64,000 nt of DNA from the NCBI GenBank assembly GCA_900469445.1, contig UBXM01000009.1:50323-114322 (forward strand). Direction: 5' to 3'. Every line of letters begins with the position of its first letter. Position 1 is the stretch's first letter. The stretch comes from Hyphomicrobiales bacterium. GTDB taxonomy: Bacteria > Pseudomonadota > Alphaproteobacteria > Rhizobiales > Rhizobiaceae. The position numbers were made by a program, and so were the translations under genes. The notes below the pieces were generated by a model. That model was not told the origin of the DNA, searched no databases, and worked only from the letters and a program-made list of their open reading frames with translations. Below, one piece after another: positions 1 to 10,194 of the stretch.

Positions 1-1272
1 GGAGACGATCTTGATGCGTCCGAGACTGTCGAAGCGGCGCTCGACCATCACGCGAAAACCGTCGATCGAAAAGAATTCCGGGATCGTGCCGAGCGTGCGA
101 CGGGCCAGCAGTTCGAAACTCGCGTCGGCGCCCTCATAGGCATAACCGGAGGCCTCGCGTTCCTTGACGATGGAAATCAGGTGGTCGAGTTTCGGATCGT
201 CCTTGGCAACCTCGATGCCCCGGCGTTTCAGTGCGTTGATGAAGTTGGACTTGCCGCCCTGATCCGACACCATGACCTTGCGCAGGTTGCCGACGCTGTC
301 GGGCGTCACGTGTTCGTAGGTGCGCGGATCTTTGAGCAGTGCGGAGGCATGGATGCCTGCCTTGGTGGCGAAAGCCGATGCCCCGACGTAAGGGCTCTGG
401 TGGTTCGGCGAGCGGTTGAGCAACTCGTCGAAGGCGTGGGAGAGGCGCGTCAGCCCCGACAGACGCTCCGGGTCGATCGCGGTCTCGTAGCGGGAGGCAT
501 AGGCCTCCTTCAGACAGAGCGTGCCGATCAGCGTGATCAGATTGGCATTGCCGCAACGTTCGCCGATGCCGTTCAGCGTGCCCTGCACCTGGCGACAGCC
601 GGCCTCGATGGCGGCCAGCGAATTGGCGACCGCCTGGCCGGTATCGTCATGCGCATGGATGCCGAGCGACGCGCCCGGGATGCCGGCCGCGATGACGGTG
701 GAAACGATATCGCGCACCTCGTTCGGCTGGGTGCCGCCATTGGTGTCGCACAGCACGATCCAGCGGGCGCCGGCATCATGGGCGGTGCGCGCGCAGGCAA
801 GCGCATAGTCCGGATTGGCCTTGTAGCCGTCGAAGAAATGCTCGCAATCGACCAGCGGCTCCTTGCCCGCGGCCTTGGCAGCCTCGACGCTATCGCGAAT
901 GGAGGCAAGGTTCTCATCGTTCGTGCAGCCGAGTGCGACCTTGACGTGATAATCCCAGCTTTTGGCAACGAAGCATACGGCATCGCTTTTCGCCTGCAGG
1001 AGCGTCGCCAGACCCGGATCGTTGGAGGTGGAAATGCCTGCCCGTTTGGTCATGCCAAAGGCAACGAATTTTGCCTTCACCGTGCGCTTTTCGGTGAAGA
1101 AGGCGGTGTCGGTCGGATTGGCGCCGGGATAACCGCCCTCGATATAATCGAAGCCGAATTCGTCCAGCATGGCCGAAATCGCGATCTTGTCCTCGACGGA
1201 GAAATCGACACCGGGCGTCTGCTGCCCGTCGCGAAGGGTCGTGTCGAAGAGATGGATGCGGTCTCGGGTCAT
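1..1272 (-). CDS. cimA: Citramalate synthase, 3' end cut by the window edge
   Basis: The enzyme condenses acetyl-CoA with pyruvate (LeuA/HMGL-like family) and feeds isoleucine synthesis. The N-terminus reads MTRDRIHLFDTTLRDGQQTP, where DTTLRDGQQ is the family's metal and substrate signature. Further in are the HAHDDTGQAVANS and NGIGERCGNANL segments of the TIM-barrel active site. The frame stays open to base 1, so only about 424 residues of an expected 530 or so are present and the C-terminal regulatory domain is missing. The ATG at 1272 is preceded by a GGAGGAG ribosome binding site. I prefer CimA to 2-isopropylmalate synthase because of the QQTPGVDFS continuation, from memory of rhizobial orthologues. 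Confidence 0.9.
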   Translation of the reverse strand, partial: MTRDRIHLFDTTLRDGQQTPGVDFSVEDKIAISAMLDEFGFDYIEGGYPGANPTDTAFFTEKRTVKAKFVAFGMTKRAGISTSNDPGLATLLQAKSDAVCFVAKSWDYHVKVALGCTNDENLASIRDSVEAAKAAGKEPLVDCEHFFDGYKANPDYALACARTAHDAGARWIVLCDTNGGTQPNEVRDIVSTVIAAGIPGASLGIHAHDDTGQAVANSLAAIEAGCRQVQGTLNGIGERCGNANLITLIGTLCLKEAYASRYETAIDPERLSGLTRLSHAFDELLNRSPNHQSPYVGASAFATKAGIHASALLKDPRTYEHVTPDSVGNLRKVMVSDQGGKSNFINALKRRGIEVAKDDPKLDHLISIVKEREASGYAYEGADASFELLARRTLGTIPEFFSIDGFRVMVERRFDSLGRIKIVS

Positions 1273-1317
1273 GGATGCTCCTCCCAGAGCGAGATGCTTG
1301 TTTTGGCGGCGGTGTCA

Positions 1318-1490
1318 CCCCCCTCTGGCCTGCCGGCCATCTCCCCCTCAAGGGGGGAGATTACAAGCGGCACGACCGTCGCTTCTTTCGCAATCCCGCT
1401 ACTTGCGGAGGCGTAATTTTGGCTCGGAGAGCAAGCGCCCAGCTGATCTCCCCCCTTGAGGGGGAGATGCCCGGCAGGGCAGAGGGGGGT
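1318..1490. repeat. Inverted pair of rhizobial palindromic intergenic repeats (RIME-like)
   Basis: Two near-identical copies of about 46 bases face each other at 1318-1362 and 1444-1490. Each has a CCCCCTCTG(G/C)CCTGCCGG half followed by a CTCCCCCTCAAGGGGGGAG palindrome. The 80 bases between them are unrelated. Spurious translations of this motif (SPLEGEM...GRxEGG) are common in rhizobial genomes, and it resembles the RIME mosaic elements described for rhizobia. It lies between the cimA start and the pip stop, both on the minus strand, so it may act as an RNA processing or termination structure. Confidence 0.75.
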
Positions 1491-1509
1491 AGCGACCGGA
1501 TGCATTGGT

Positions 1510-2953
<1,444 letters not shown>

Positions 2954-2957
<4 letters not shown>

Positions 2958-3463
2958 GCATCATCCTCCTTGATGGTTTCGCCGATGGCTGGAACCGGCT
3001 GCCAGGTTTCCGTGTCGTGGTCGGGATGCTGGTTGGACACGATATCGGCAAGGAAGGGCGCTTCCGCGATATCGTCCATTGTGTGATGTGCCGGAAGCGC
3101 GCCGAGATGATCGACGAACGGCACTTTCGCCTCGACGCCGTATTGGATCGATGGCGGCAGCGCCGAGGGATCGTCAAGAGCGCCGGCAGAAACGGCAAGC
3201 CCGTCCGAGGCCTCGTAGGTCAGTGGCGTGCCGCAATTGCCGCAGAAACCACGCTGTACATGGTTCGATGACTGGAAGTGTCTTGGTGTCCCACGGGTCC
3301 AGCGAAAGCTTGCGCCGCGTGTGGAGATCAGCGGCGCGTAATAGGCGCCGAAAGCCTTCTGGCACATGCGACAGTGGCAGATCGACGACTGGCCGGGCTT
3401 GCCTTCGATGACGAAGCGCACCGCACCGCATTGGCAGCCGCCGCTATGAACGTGATGGGTCAA
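2954..3463 (-). CDS. GFA/CENP-V family zinc protein, copy 2 (TTG start)
   Basis: Same fold and cysteine layout as its neighbours: Cys10/Cys12, Cys29/Cys31/Cys34 and Cys74/Cys77, with [10 protein letters not shown] near the C-terminus. A longer frame from a TTG at 3493 is possible, but I place the start at the TTG at 3463. It gives MTHHVHSGGCQCG, which aligns with the MTQIHTGGCQCG start of copy 1. It also forms a TTGA overlap with copy 1's stop and has GGAG seven bases upstream. The product is 169 residues. Tandem duplication is the likely origin of the three copies, which have diverged well outside the motifs. Confidence 0.82.
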
Positions 3464-3951
3464 ATCCACAGCTCCGATCTCTTTTTCGGCCAATCTCCGG
3501 TATCGTGGTCGGGATGCTGCCGGCTGCCGGCGGCGATCTGAGCGCCCTGTTCCTGCGTCGTATCCATGCCGGCATCATGATGAAGCCCGTCGAGATCTCC
3601 GAACCAGGGCATCTTGCGGGCAAGGTTGGTCTGCAGTTCAGGCTTGACGCTTTGCGGATCGTCGAGTGAGCCGAGCGTTATGCTGATATGATCGTGTCCG
3701 CCATCATAGAACAGCGGCGTGCCGCAGTCGCGACAGAAGCCGCGCCGTACGGTTTCGGAGGACTGGAACCACGCGGGTTCGCCGCGGGTGAGCGTGAAGT
3801 TCTCGTGCATCACGCCGCCAAAGGGCATGAAGTAACTCCCCGCCGCCTTCTGGCACATGCGGCAATGGCAGACATGCGGAAAACCGATCTCGCCTGTCGC
3901 CCGATAACGGATCGCGCCGCACTGGCAGCCGCCGGTATGGATCTGGGTCAT
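3460..3951 (-). CDS. GFA/CENP-V family zinc protein, copy 1
   Basis: A 163-residue protein with GGCQCG (Cys9, Cys11), CHCRMCQ (Cys28, Cys30, Cys33) and CRDCGTPL (Cys73, Cys76), the zinc-binding set of the GFA fold. It ends with RQHPDHDTGDW, the C-terminal motif shared by all three copies. The ATG at 3951 overlaps the vapC stop as ATGA, so translation is probably coupled to the toxin gene. No signal peptide is visible. It may bind a thiol adduct or small aldehyde conjugate, but that is inference from the family only. Confidence 0.85.
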   Translation of the reverse strand: MTQIHTGGCQCGAIRYRATGEIGFPHVCHCRMCQKAAGSYFMPFGGVMHENFTLTRGEPAWFQSSETVRRGFCRDCGTPLFYDGGHDHISITLGSLDDPQSVKPELQTNLARKMPWFGDLDGLHHDAGMDTTQEQGAQIAAGSRQHPDHDTGDWPKKRSELWI

Positions 3952-4367
3952 GGTGAAGTCTCCTCCAGCCAGTTTTCGATCTTCAGGTCGTCGACACGGG
4001 AAAACTCACGAACATTGTTGGTGACGAGCGTGAGATCAAGTGATCGCGCATGGGCGGCAATGAAAAGGTCTGTCGTACCTATAGGCGTGCCACGTGTTTC
4101 AAGCGTGCTGCGGATATCTGCGAAATGGTGGGATGCCTGACCATCGTAAGCAAGGATAGTGATACGAGCCAGTGAGTTTTCAACGAGATAGGTTAGCCGC
4201 GCCGACTTTCGACGCAGCGCCCCGAAACGTAGCTCAGATGCCACTATGGCGCTCACGCAAAGGCTATCGCTGTCTGCCCTATCGATAAGTTCGGCGACCA
4301 CGCCGAAAGGATTGCGGATCGCATCCGAAAGAATGTTCGTGTCGAGCATTCGAACATAATCGCTCAT
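3948..4367 (-). CDS. vapC: VapC-type PIN-domain ribonuclease toxin
   Basis: A 139-residue PIN domain, usually a site-specific RNase held inactive by VapB. The acidic metal-binding residues are visible: Asp9 in MLDTNILSD, Glu45 in ASELRFG and Asp100 in GTTDLFIAAHA, followed by TNN at 116-118. The frame could be extended upstream, but the ATG at 4367 (MSDYVRMLDTN) is right: it makes an ATGA overlap with the antitoxin stop and gives the family's normal N-terminus. The toxin in turn overlaps gfa1 by four bases, so it is embedded in a longer operon rather than closing a two-gene cassette. Confidence 0.9.
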   Translation of the reverse strand: MSDYVRMLDTNILSDAIRNPFGVVAELIDRADSDSLCVSAIVASELRFGALRRKSARLTYLVENSLARITILAYDGQASHHFADIRSTLETRGTPIGTTDLFIAAHARSLDLTLVTNNVREFSRVDDLKIENWLEETSP

Positions 4368-4609
4368 AGATTGACATCGCGCGGCGGTGGCTCGTCGATA
4401 TCCAGTTCGGGAAAATCTCCCTCCCATGGTGGCTGTGAGCGCAGCCACTGGATAAGGCTCTGCTTAGGTTCTCCGACCGGCTCGATCACGAGCCGATCGC
4501 CTTCCTTGCGCATGATGGCTTCTTCGCCAGCCATCTCGAATTCAGCCGGGATCACCACCGCCTGGGCGTCTCCGTTGCGGAAGAATTTTACGTGACGTTC
4601 TGCCCCCAT
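4364..4609 (-). CDS. vapB: VapB-type antitoxin (AbrB/SpoVT DNA-binding fold)
   Basis: An 81-residue protein. The N-terminal half (HVKFFRNGDAQAVVIPAEF, then GDRLVIEPV) has the swapped-hairpin AbrB pattern that binds operator DNA. The C-terminal half (SLIQWLRSQPPWEGDFPE) looks like the tail that blocks the VapC active site. The ATG at 4609 follows a strong AGGAGGAAGAC ribosome binding site. It is the first gene of the operon that continues through vapC, three gfa genes and pip. If it autoregulates as other VapB proteins do, the whole operon would follow VapB/VapC levels. Confidence 0.85.
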   Translation of the reverse strand: MGAERHVKFFRNGDAQAVVIPAEFEMAGEEAIMRKEGDRLVIEPVGEPKQSLIQWLRSQPPWEGDFPELDIDEPPPRDVNL

Positions 4610-4667
4610 GTCTTCCTCCTTGACGTTTCGGTTGCAGCATAGGGCCGCTCGCCCGAAAGCTGCAAGC

Positions 4668-6065
4668 CTACCGTTTGACCTCCCAGGTCGTTACCCGCTC
4701 GCCGGTCGTAGCGTCCTTGCCATCCTTCAGCTGGATACCCTTGGCCGACAGTTCGTCGCGGATCTTGTCGGCTTCGGCGAAATTCTTCACCTTCAGCATT
4801 TCAAGCCGCATCTCAACCAGCGCATCGACGGCATCTGCAAGCGCCTCGTCGACTTCCGCCTTTTTCGGCAAGACACCGAGTAGGGCGGCGCTTGCTGCGA
4901 ACATCGGCAACAGCGTCCTGTCGGCATTGGCTTCCTGCGCCAGCGCGTGGATGCGCTGCACGGCGGCGACGGTGTTCAGATCGTCGGACAGGGCATCGAG
5001 AACGATCGGGCAGGGGGCGGCGTCTGCCGGGATTTCGGACGGGTCGACTGCGGGCCACTTGGCGAAAAGCCGCTCGGCTTCTTCAAGCCGCTTGATCGAA
5101 AAATCGATTGGCTCGCGGTAATGCGTCATCAGCATCGCCAACCGCAAAACGTCACCCGGCCATTGGCGGCCGCCGAACGTATCGGTCTCCAGCAACTGGT
5201 TGATGGTGATGAAATTGCCTTCCGACTTCGACATCTTGCGGCCTTCGACCTGCACGAAGCCATTATGCATCCACACATTGGCCATCACCTGCGTACCATG
5301 GGCGCAGCGAGACTGGGCGATCTCGTTTTCATGGTGCGGGAAGATCAGGTCCAGCCCGCCGCCGTGAATGTCGAAGACTTCGCCGAGATACCGGCCGCTC
5401 ATCGCCGAGCACTCGATATGCCAGCCAGGACGGCCGCGGCCCCAGGGGCTCTCCCAGCCGGGTTCGTTGTGGGAAGAGAGCTTCCACAGAACGAAATCGC
5501 CGGGGTGCTTCTTGTGCGCATCGACGGCAACGCGGGCGCCGGCCTGCTGCTCGTCAAGCGGGCGCTTGGACAGCTGGCCGTAATCCGCCATCGACTTGGT
5601 GTCGAACAACACTTCGCCTTCCGCCACATAGGCATGGCCCCGGGCAATCAGCTTTTCGATGATCTCGATCATCTGCGCAATGTTGTCGGTGGCGCGCGGC
5701 TCGATCGTCGGCTCAAGGCAGCCGAGAGCGGCCACATCGGCATGGAACTGCTTTGCCGTCTTTTCCGTCACCGCATGGATGGCGTCGTTGAGGGCCAGAT
5801 GCGGGAAGTCGCGTAGCGCCCGCGCGTTGATCTTGTCGTCGACGTCGGTGATGTTGCGGGCATAGGTGATATGGGCATCGCCGTAGACATGCTTCAACAG
5901 CCGGAACAGCACGTCGAAAACGATGACCGGGCGGGCATTGCCGATATGGGCAAAATCATAGACCGTCGGGCCGCAGACATACATGCGTACGTTGTCGGCA
6001 TCGATCGGCTGAAAGGCCGATTTCTCGCGGATCAAGGTATTGTATAGCTTGAGCGTGGCGCTCAT
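4668..6065 (-). CDS. cysS: Cysteinyl-tRNA synthetase
   Basis: This class I aminoacyl-tRNA synthetase charges tRNA-Cys. HIGN at 40-43 and KMSKS at 277-281 are the class I signatures. Zinc ligands are Cys31 (VCGPTVYDF), Cys219 (WHIECSAM) and the HHENE cluster at 244-248. The 465-residue length is normal. The C-terminal DALR-like region runs to a short basic end. A 58-base gap separates its stop from the start of vapB downstream on the same strand, so the toxin-antitoxin operon probably has its own promoter there. Confidence 0.97.
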   Translation of the reverse strand: MSATLKLYNTLIREKSAFQPIDADNVRMYVCGPTVYDFAHIGNARPVIVFDVLFRLLKHVYGDAHITYARNITDVDDKINARALRDFPHLALNDAIHAVTEKTAKQFHADVAALGCLEPTIEPRATDNIAQMIEIIEKLIARGHAYVAEGEVLFDTKSMADYGQLSKRPLDEQQAGARVAVDAHKKHPGDFVLWKLSSHNEPGWESPWGRGRPGWHIECSAMSGRYLGEVFDIHGGGLDLIFPHHENEIAQSRCAHGTQVMANVWMHNGFVQVEGRKMSKSEGNFITINQLLETDTFGGRQWPGDVLRLAMLMTHYREPIDFSIKRLEEAERLFAKWPAVDPSEIPADAAPCPIVLDALSDDLNTVAAVQRIHALAQEANADRTLLPMFAASAALLGVLPKKAEVDEALADAVDALVEMRLEMLKVKNFAEADKIRDELSAKGIQLKDGKDATTGERVTTWEVKR

Positions 6066-6293
6066 CGAAAAATTCTCCCAAGGTCAGCAAGGCATGCCGC
6101 GACCGGTACCGGACCGGGGCGTTTGTCTTCAAGGCTTTTCGAGAGACGAAAACGGCCGGACCAGCGCGAACGCTAGCGGATAATCTTCCCACAAATGGAA
6201 ATCGTCGTTTTCATGGGCTCGGTTATGGCGCGGGTGGTGGATTTGGTCAAGGGGAGAGGCGGCTTCGGTGGCATCGGCCAGCCGGTTTTCGCT

Positions 6294-6887
6294 TTATTCT
6301 TCCGAGCTTGCCTGATCATCCCACAGACCGATCGCCAGATATTTCCTGGAGACCCAAAGCAAGGCAGCCACGATGAGGGCAATGACAACCAGCGCGATGA
6401 TGAGATGCAGGTGTAATCTCAAGCGTCCGAACAGCGCCTCGACCGCATTGCCGAACAGATATCCGATCGTGGTGATGACCGTGGCCCAGACGATAGCGGC
6501 GATGAAATTGAGAAAGACGAAGCGGTGCGCCGGCACTGATGTGAGGCCGATCGCTATGGGGCTTACCGTGCGCATCCCATAGATGAAGCGAAAGGCCAGG
6601 ATGAAGCCGGTCGGATGGGCCTCCAGAAGATGATTGACCCTCTGCGCCGCATCGGTCTTCAGGAACCTCTGCACGATGGCTAGCCGGTTTGCATAACGCC
6701 CTGCGAAGAACCAGGCCTGATCGGCGGCGAAAGAACCGAGGGCAGCGGCCGTCGCAGCTTCCCACCACGTCAGGAAATGCCGGTGCGCGAACACTCCTCC
6801 CAGGAAGACGGCCGTCTCCCCCTCGAATGCGGCGCCCAGGAAAACCGCCAGCACGCCATATTGGGAAATCAGATGTTCGAGTGACAA
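6294..6887 (-). CDS. DedA-family inner membrane protein
   Basis: A 197-residue polytopic membrane protein of the DedA/SNARE-associated family, whose members act in lipid carrier flipping and envelope homeostasis. The F(x3)R(x3)G signature is seen in FRFIYGMRTVSPIAIG, and the N-terminus has the E(G)ET segment in GAAFEGETAVFLGG. There are about five hydrophobic segments. The start is TTG at 6887, giving MSLEHLISQYG, with GGAG about ten bases upstream and no better ATG. It stands alone, with 228 bases to the cysS start downstream; I see no clear gene in that gap. Confidence 0.85.
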   Translation of the reverse strand: MSLEHLISQYGVLAVFLGAAFEGETAVFLGGVFAHRHFLTWWEAATAAALGSFAADQAWFFAGRYANRLAIVQRFLKTDAAQRVNHLLEAHPTGFILAFRFIYGMRTVSPIAIGLTSVPAHRFVFLNFIAAIVWATVITTIGYLFGNAVEALFGRLRLHLHLIIALVVIALIVAALLWVSRKYLAIGLWDDQASSEE

Positions 6888-6987
6888 GGACGGGTCTCCG
6901 GCATGGCATGATGTTTTGAGCCTGCGCCATCAATTAGCGGAGCCGCAGCCAAAGTCATGCCGGATGTTGTTGCTGTCTTGTCCGCGT

Positions 6988-7728
6988 TTATTCCGGCAGC
7001 CGGTAATCCACGAACCGATTTTCGCGGACGACGAACAGCCTGCCGCTGTCGGTCATCTCCGACGAGGCGAGGGGAATGATATGTGCGGCGACCTCTGAAG
7101 GATGCGGCAGCGTTTCCGGGTCTTCACCGGGCATGGCCTGCGCGCGCATGGCGGTGCGGGTGGCGCCTGGATTGACCAGATTGATCTTGAGCGGTGTATG
7201 CGCCATTTCCTCGGCCCAGATCCTGCCCATCGTCTCGACAGCCGCCTTCGACATCGCATAGGCGCCCCAGAAGGCGCGCGGGTTGGTGGCAACGCCGGAT
7301 GACAGAAGGATCGCACGGCCGGCGTCGGACTTGACGAGCAACGGTTCCAGCGAGCGGACGAGCCGCCACATCGCCGTGACATTGGTCGTCATCACCCGTT
7401 CGAAGACCTTGGCCTCGACATGGGCGATCGGCGCAATGACGCCGAGAATGCCGGCATTGGCGACGAGGATATCGAGCTTGCCCCAACGCTCGAAGATCGA
7501 GGCGCCGAGCCTGTCGATCGCTTCCATGTCGGAGAGATCGAAGGGAACGAGCGTTGCCGAACCGCCGACCGCCTTGATCGCATCATCGAGTTCCTCAAGG
7601 CCGCCCACGGTGCGGGCGCAGGCGATGACATGCGCGCCGGCCCTGGCAAGCTCCAGCGCCGTGTAATACCCGATGCCGCGCGAGGCGCCGGTTACCAGCG
7701 CTATCCTGCCCTTGAGGTCAATCGTCAT
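6988..7728 (-). CDS. Short-chain dehydrogenase/reductase
   Basis: A 246-residue classical SDR with the nucleotide-binding TGASRGIG near residue 12-19, NNAG-like VANAGILG, catalytic SSG serine and YAMSK tyrosine/lysine. I chose the ATG at 7728 (MTIDLKGRIALVTG) over an upstream start at 7752 because GGGAGCGAG lies just before it and the extension has no family counterpart. It follows purF on the same strand, behind a strong terminator, so it is probably transcribed separately. The substrate is not predictable. Confidence 0.88.
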   Translation of the reverse strand: MTIDLKGRIALVTGASRGIGYYTALELARAGAHVIACARTVGGLEELDDAIKAVGGSATLVPFDLSDMEAIDRLGASIFERWGKLDILVANAGILGVIAPIAHVEAKVFERVMTTNVTAMWRLVRSLEPLLVKSDAGRAILLSSGVATNPRAFWGAYAMSKAAVETMGRIWAEEMAHTPLKINLVNPGATRTAMRAQAMPGEDPETLPHPSEVAAHIIPLASSEMTDSGRLFVVRENRFVDYRLPE

Positions 7729-7758
7729 GTCTCGCTCCCGTTTTCCTGTCATTGCGGC

Positions 7759-7790
7759 AAAAAAAGAAGGCCGCGTTTCCGCAGCCTTCT
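7759..7790 (-). terminator. Rho-independent terminator after purF
   Basis: Read on the minus strand, a ten-pair stem AGAAGGCTGC / GCGGCCTTCT with a GGAAAC loop (one G-U pair) is followed directly by seven T. It lies 60 bases past the purF stop. Confidence 0.88.
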
Positions 7791-7850
7791 AAAGCGTTTA
7801 TCCGATATTGGAAACGGGTGCGGCACCGTGCCTCACCTGTTCCTCAAGTC

Positions 7851-9353
7851 TTACCCGTTGCTGGCCAGCAGCGAGACCTTGCGGCCAACGGCCTCGCCGT
7901 CCTTGTCGAGAAGGCGGGTCGGGTAGTCACCGGTGAAATAGTGGTCGGTGAACTGCGGGCGGGCATCGTTGCGATCCTCGCCGCCGACGGCGCGGTAAAG
8001 GCCGTTGATCGACAGGAATTCGAGACTGTCACAGCCGATATATTTGCACATCGCCGCCAGGTCTTCGTACTGGTTGGCGAGCAGCTTTTCCCGGTCCGGC
8101 GTGTCGATGCCGTAGAAATCGGGGTAATAGATCATCGGGCTGGCAACACGCAGATGCACTTCCTTTGCACCTGCTTCGCGCATCATCTGCACGATCTTGA
8201 CCGAAGTGGTGCCGCGCACGACCGAATCGTCGACGAGAATGACACGCTTGCCTTCGATCATCGCCCGGTTGGCCGAGTGCTTCAGCTTTACGCCGAAGGC
8301 GCGGATCTGCTGCGTCGGCTCGATGAAGGTACGACCGACATAATGGTTGCGGATGATGCCGTATTCGAACGGAATGCCGCTCTCTTGTGCATAACCGAGA
8401 GCTGCCGGCGTGCCGCCATCGGGAACCGGAACGACGACATCCGCCTCGACCGGAGCTTCCTTGGCAAGGTTGATGCCCATGTTCTTGCGCGCCACGTAAA
8501 CCGAGCGGCCGCCAACGACCGAATCCGGACGGGCGAAATAGACATATTCGAACAGGCAAAGACGTTCGGGCTGACCGTTTCCGGCCTTGCGGGCGTCGAT
8601 CGAGATCGAACCGTCTGCCTGGATTTCGCAGATGATGACTTCGCCGTTTTCGACATCACGGACGAACTTGGCGCCGATGATATCGAGTGCGCAGCTTTCC
8701 GACGCGAAGATCGGCTTGCCGTCGAGTTCACCCATGACCAGCGGACGGATGCCGGTGGGGTCGCGGGCGGCGATCAGCTTGGTGCGGGTGATCGCCACCA
8801 TCGAATAACCGCCTTCCATCTGGCGGATCGCGTCGATGAAGCGGTCGGCCGTCGATGTATAGCGGGAGCGGGCGATGAGGTGAAGGACGACTTCGGTATC
8901 GGAGGTCGACTGACAGATTGCACCACCGGCGATCAGCTGGCGGCGAAGCGTCAGCCCGTTGGTGAAGTTGCCGTTATGGGCAATGGCGATGCCGCCGACT
9001 TCGAGTTCGGCAAACAGCGGCTGAACGTTTCTGAGCGCCACTTCACCGGTTGTCGAATAACGAACGTGGCCGATCGAGATGTTGCCGGGCAGTTTGGCAA
9101 GCGTTGCCGGGTCCGTGTAGTGGTCGCCGACGAGACCCATGCGACGTTCCGAATGGAAGCGCAGGCCATCGAAGGAAACGATGCCGGCCGCTTCCTGGCC
9201 GCGATGCTGGAGGGCATGAAGCCCGAGCGCGGTCAGCGTCGCTGCGTCCGGATGGCCGAGGATGCCGAACACGCCGCACTCTTCGTGCAGGGTGTCATCC
9301 TCCCATTCGTTGGAGAGATTGACATCGAAAGTTTGCGAAGCCGACTGGTCCAT
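7851..9353 (-). CDS. purF: Amidophosphoribosyltransferase
   Basis: First committed step of purine synthesis: PRPP plus glutamine to phosphoribosylamine. The N-terminal glutamine amidotransferase domain starts at the Cys in HEECGVFG after a propeptide of about 25 residues that must be removed. The C-terminal phosphoribosyltransferase domain carries the PRPP loop VILVDDSVVRGTTS. The segment YPDFYGID replaces the PCFYGID of enzymes that hold an iron-sulfur cluster. I take the ATG at 9353 (MDQSASQTFDV, 500 aa). An in-frame ATG at 9407 would add 18 residues to the propeptide and cannot be excluded. Confidence 0.96.
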   Translation of the reverse strand: MDQSASQTFDVNLSNEWEDDTLHEECGVFGILGHPDAATLTALGLHALQHRGQEAAGIVSFDGLRFHSERRMGLVGDHYTDPATLAKLPGNISIGHVRYSTTGEVALRNVQPLFAELEVGGIAIAHNGNFTNGLTLRRQLIAGGAICQSTSDTEVVLHLIARSRYTSTADRFIDAIRQMEGGYSMVAITRTKLIAARDPTGIRPLVMGELDGKPIFASESCALDIIGAKFVRDVENGEVIICEIQADGSISIDARKAGNGQPERLCLFEYVYFARPDSVVGGRSVYVARKNMGINLAKEAPVEADVVVPVPDGGTPAALGYAQESGIPFEYGIIRNHYVGRTFIEPTQQIRAFGVKLKHSANRAMIEGKRVILVDDSVVRGTTSVKIVQMMREAGAKEVHLRVASPMIYYPDFYGIDTPDREKLLANQYEDLAAMCKYIGCDSLEFLSINGLYRAVGGEDRNDARPQFTDHYFTGDYPTRLLDKDGEAVGRKVSLLASNG

Positions 9354-9491
9354 CGTGAGCCTGTGCCCTTGATCTAAAATGGAAAGGCCGGCCGGGGATC
9401 TGTTCATCCCCGGTGCCAGCCCGCTCTCTACCTGAATTCAAGTCATACCACAAATGGTGACGAATTGCGCTGCATCAAGCGCAACGCTGTG

Positions 9492-10079
9492 TCAATTATT
9501 TGGCTGAGGTGCGTCGCCCACCGGCGGCAGTTCCTGGCCGGGCTGCACATCTGCCGGCGCCTCTTCCTTGCCGGTAATGCGCGCGCGGATCTGCGGCTCG
9601 ATATCTTCCGGCAGCACGGCTTCCAGACGGCCGACCAGCGTATCGAGAAATGGCTTCGATTTCGCCTGGATAACCCAGGCCGGCTGCGCCTGAACCGGGA
9701 CAAGCCAGTTCCAGAAGGCGGTGGCGATGACGAGCAGCAGGATGCCGCGGGCCGCGCCGAACAGGAAGCCGAGTGTGCGATCGAGCGCGCCGATGCGGCT
9801 GTCGATGATGAAGTCGGCGATCCGGCTGGTGATGAACGAGATGACGATCAGCGCCACGAGAAAGATGATGCCGGCCGAAGCGGCGATCGCGATCCGGTGA
9901 TCGGACGTGTATTTTTCCGCATAAGGCACAGCCAGCGGATAAAGATAATAGGCAGCGGCAACCGAACCGGCCCAGCTGGCAATCGACAGCACTTCGCGGG
10001 AAAAGCCGCGAACCATGGCGAGCACTGCAGAAAACAGGGTGACGCCGATGACAACACCGTCGAAGATCGTAATGGGCAT
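9492..10079 (-). CDS. cvpA: CvpA-family membrane protein
   Basis: A 195-residue protein with four hydrophobic segments in the first 140 residues and a hydrophilic, proline- and glutamate-rich tail. The FDGVVIGV and VRGFSREVLSI segments are typical of CvpA. In enterobacteria the gene is cotranscribed with purF and affects colicin V production and envelope stability. Here too it lies directly upstream of purF on the same strand. The start at 10079 (MPITIFDG) was chosen over 10145 because the longer form adds non-homologous sequence, and GGAG lies ten bases before it. Confidence 0.9.
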   Translation of the reverse strand: MPITIFDGVVIGVTLFSAVLAMVRGFSREVLSIASWAGSVAAAYYLYPLAVPYAEKYTSDHRIAIAASAGIIFLVALIVISFITSRIADFIIDSRIGALDRTLGFLFGAARGILLLVIATAFWNWLVPVQAQPAWVIQAKSKPFLDTLVGRLEAVLPEDIEPQIRARITGKEEAPADVQPGQELPPVGDAPQPNN

Positions 10080-10194
10080 GTAAACTCTACTCCAGAACCT
10101 GCCGTTCCACACCTGCCGGCGGCAACCGGCATTTTCGCCCGGCATTCCAGCATTGGGCGCAGTGTCTTACATCAGCCAAGTCATTAACGGAAGA

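Noticed and set aside
181..1416. Long plus-strand open frame of 411 codons
   Set aside because: It is the antisense shadow of cimA, which has all its family motifs on the minus strand.
7752..9377. 541-codon plus-strand open frame opposite purF
   Set aside because: Shadow of purF; it would also start inside a rho-independent terminator.
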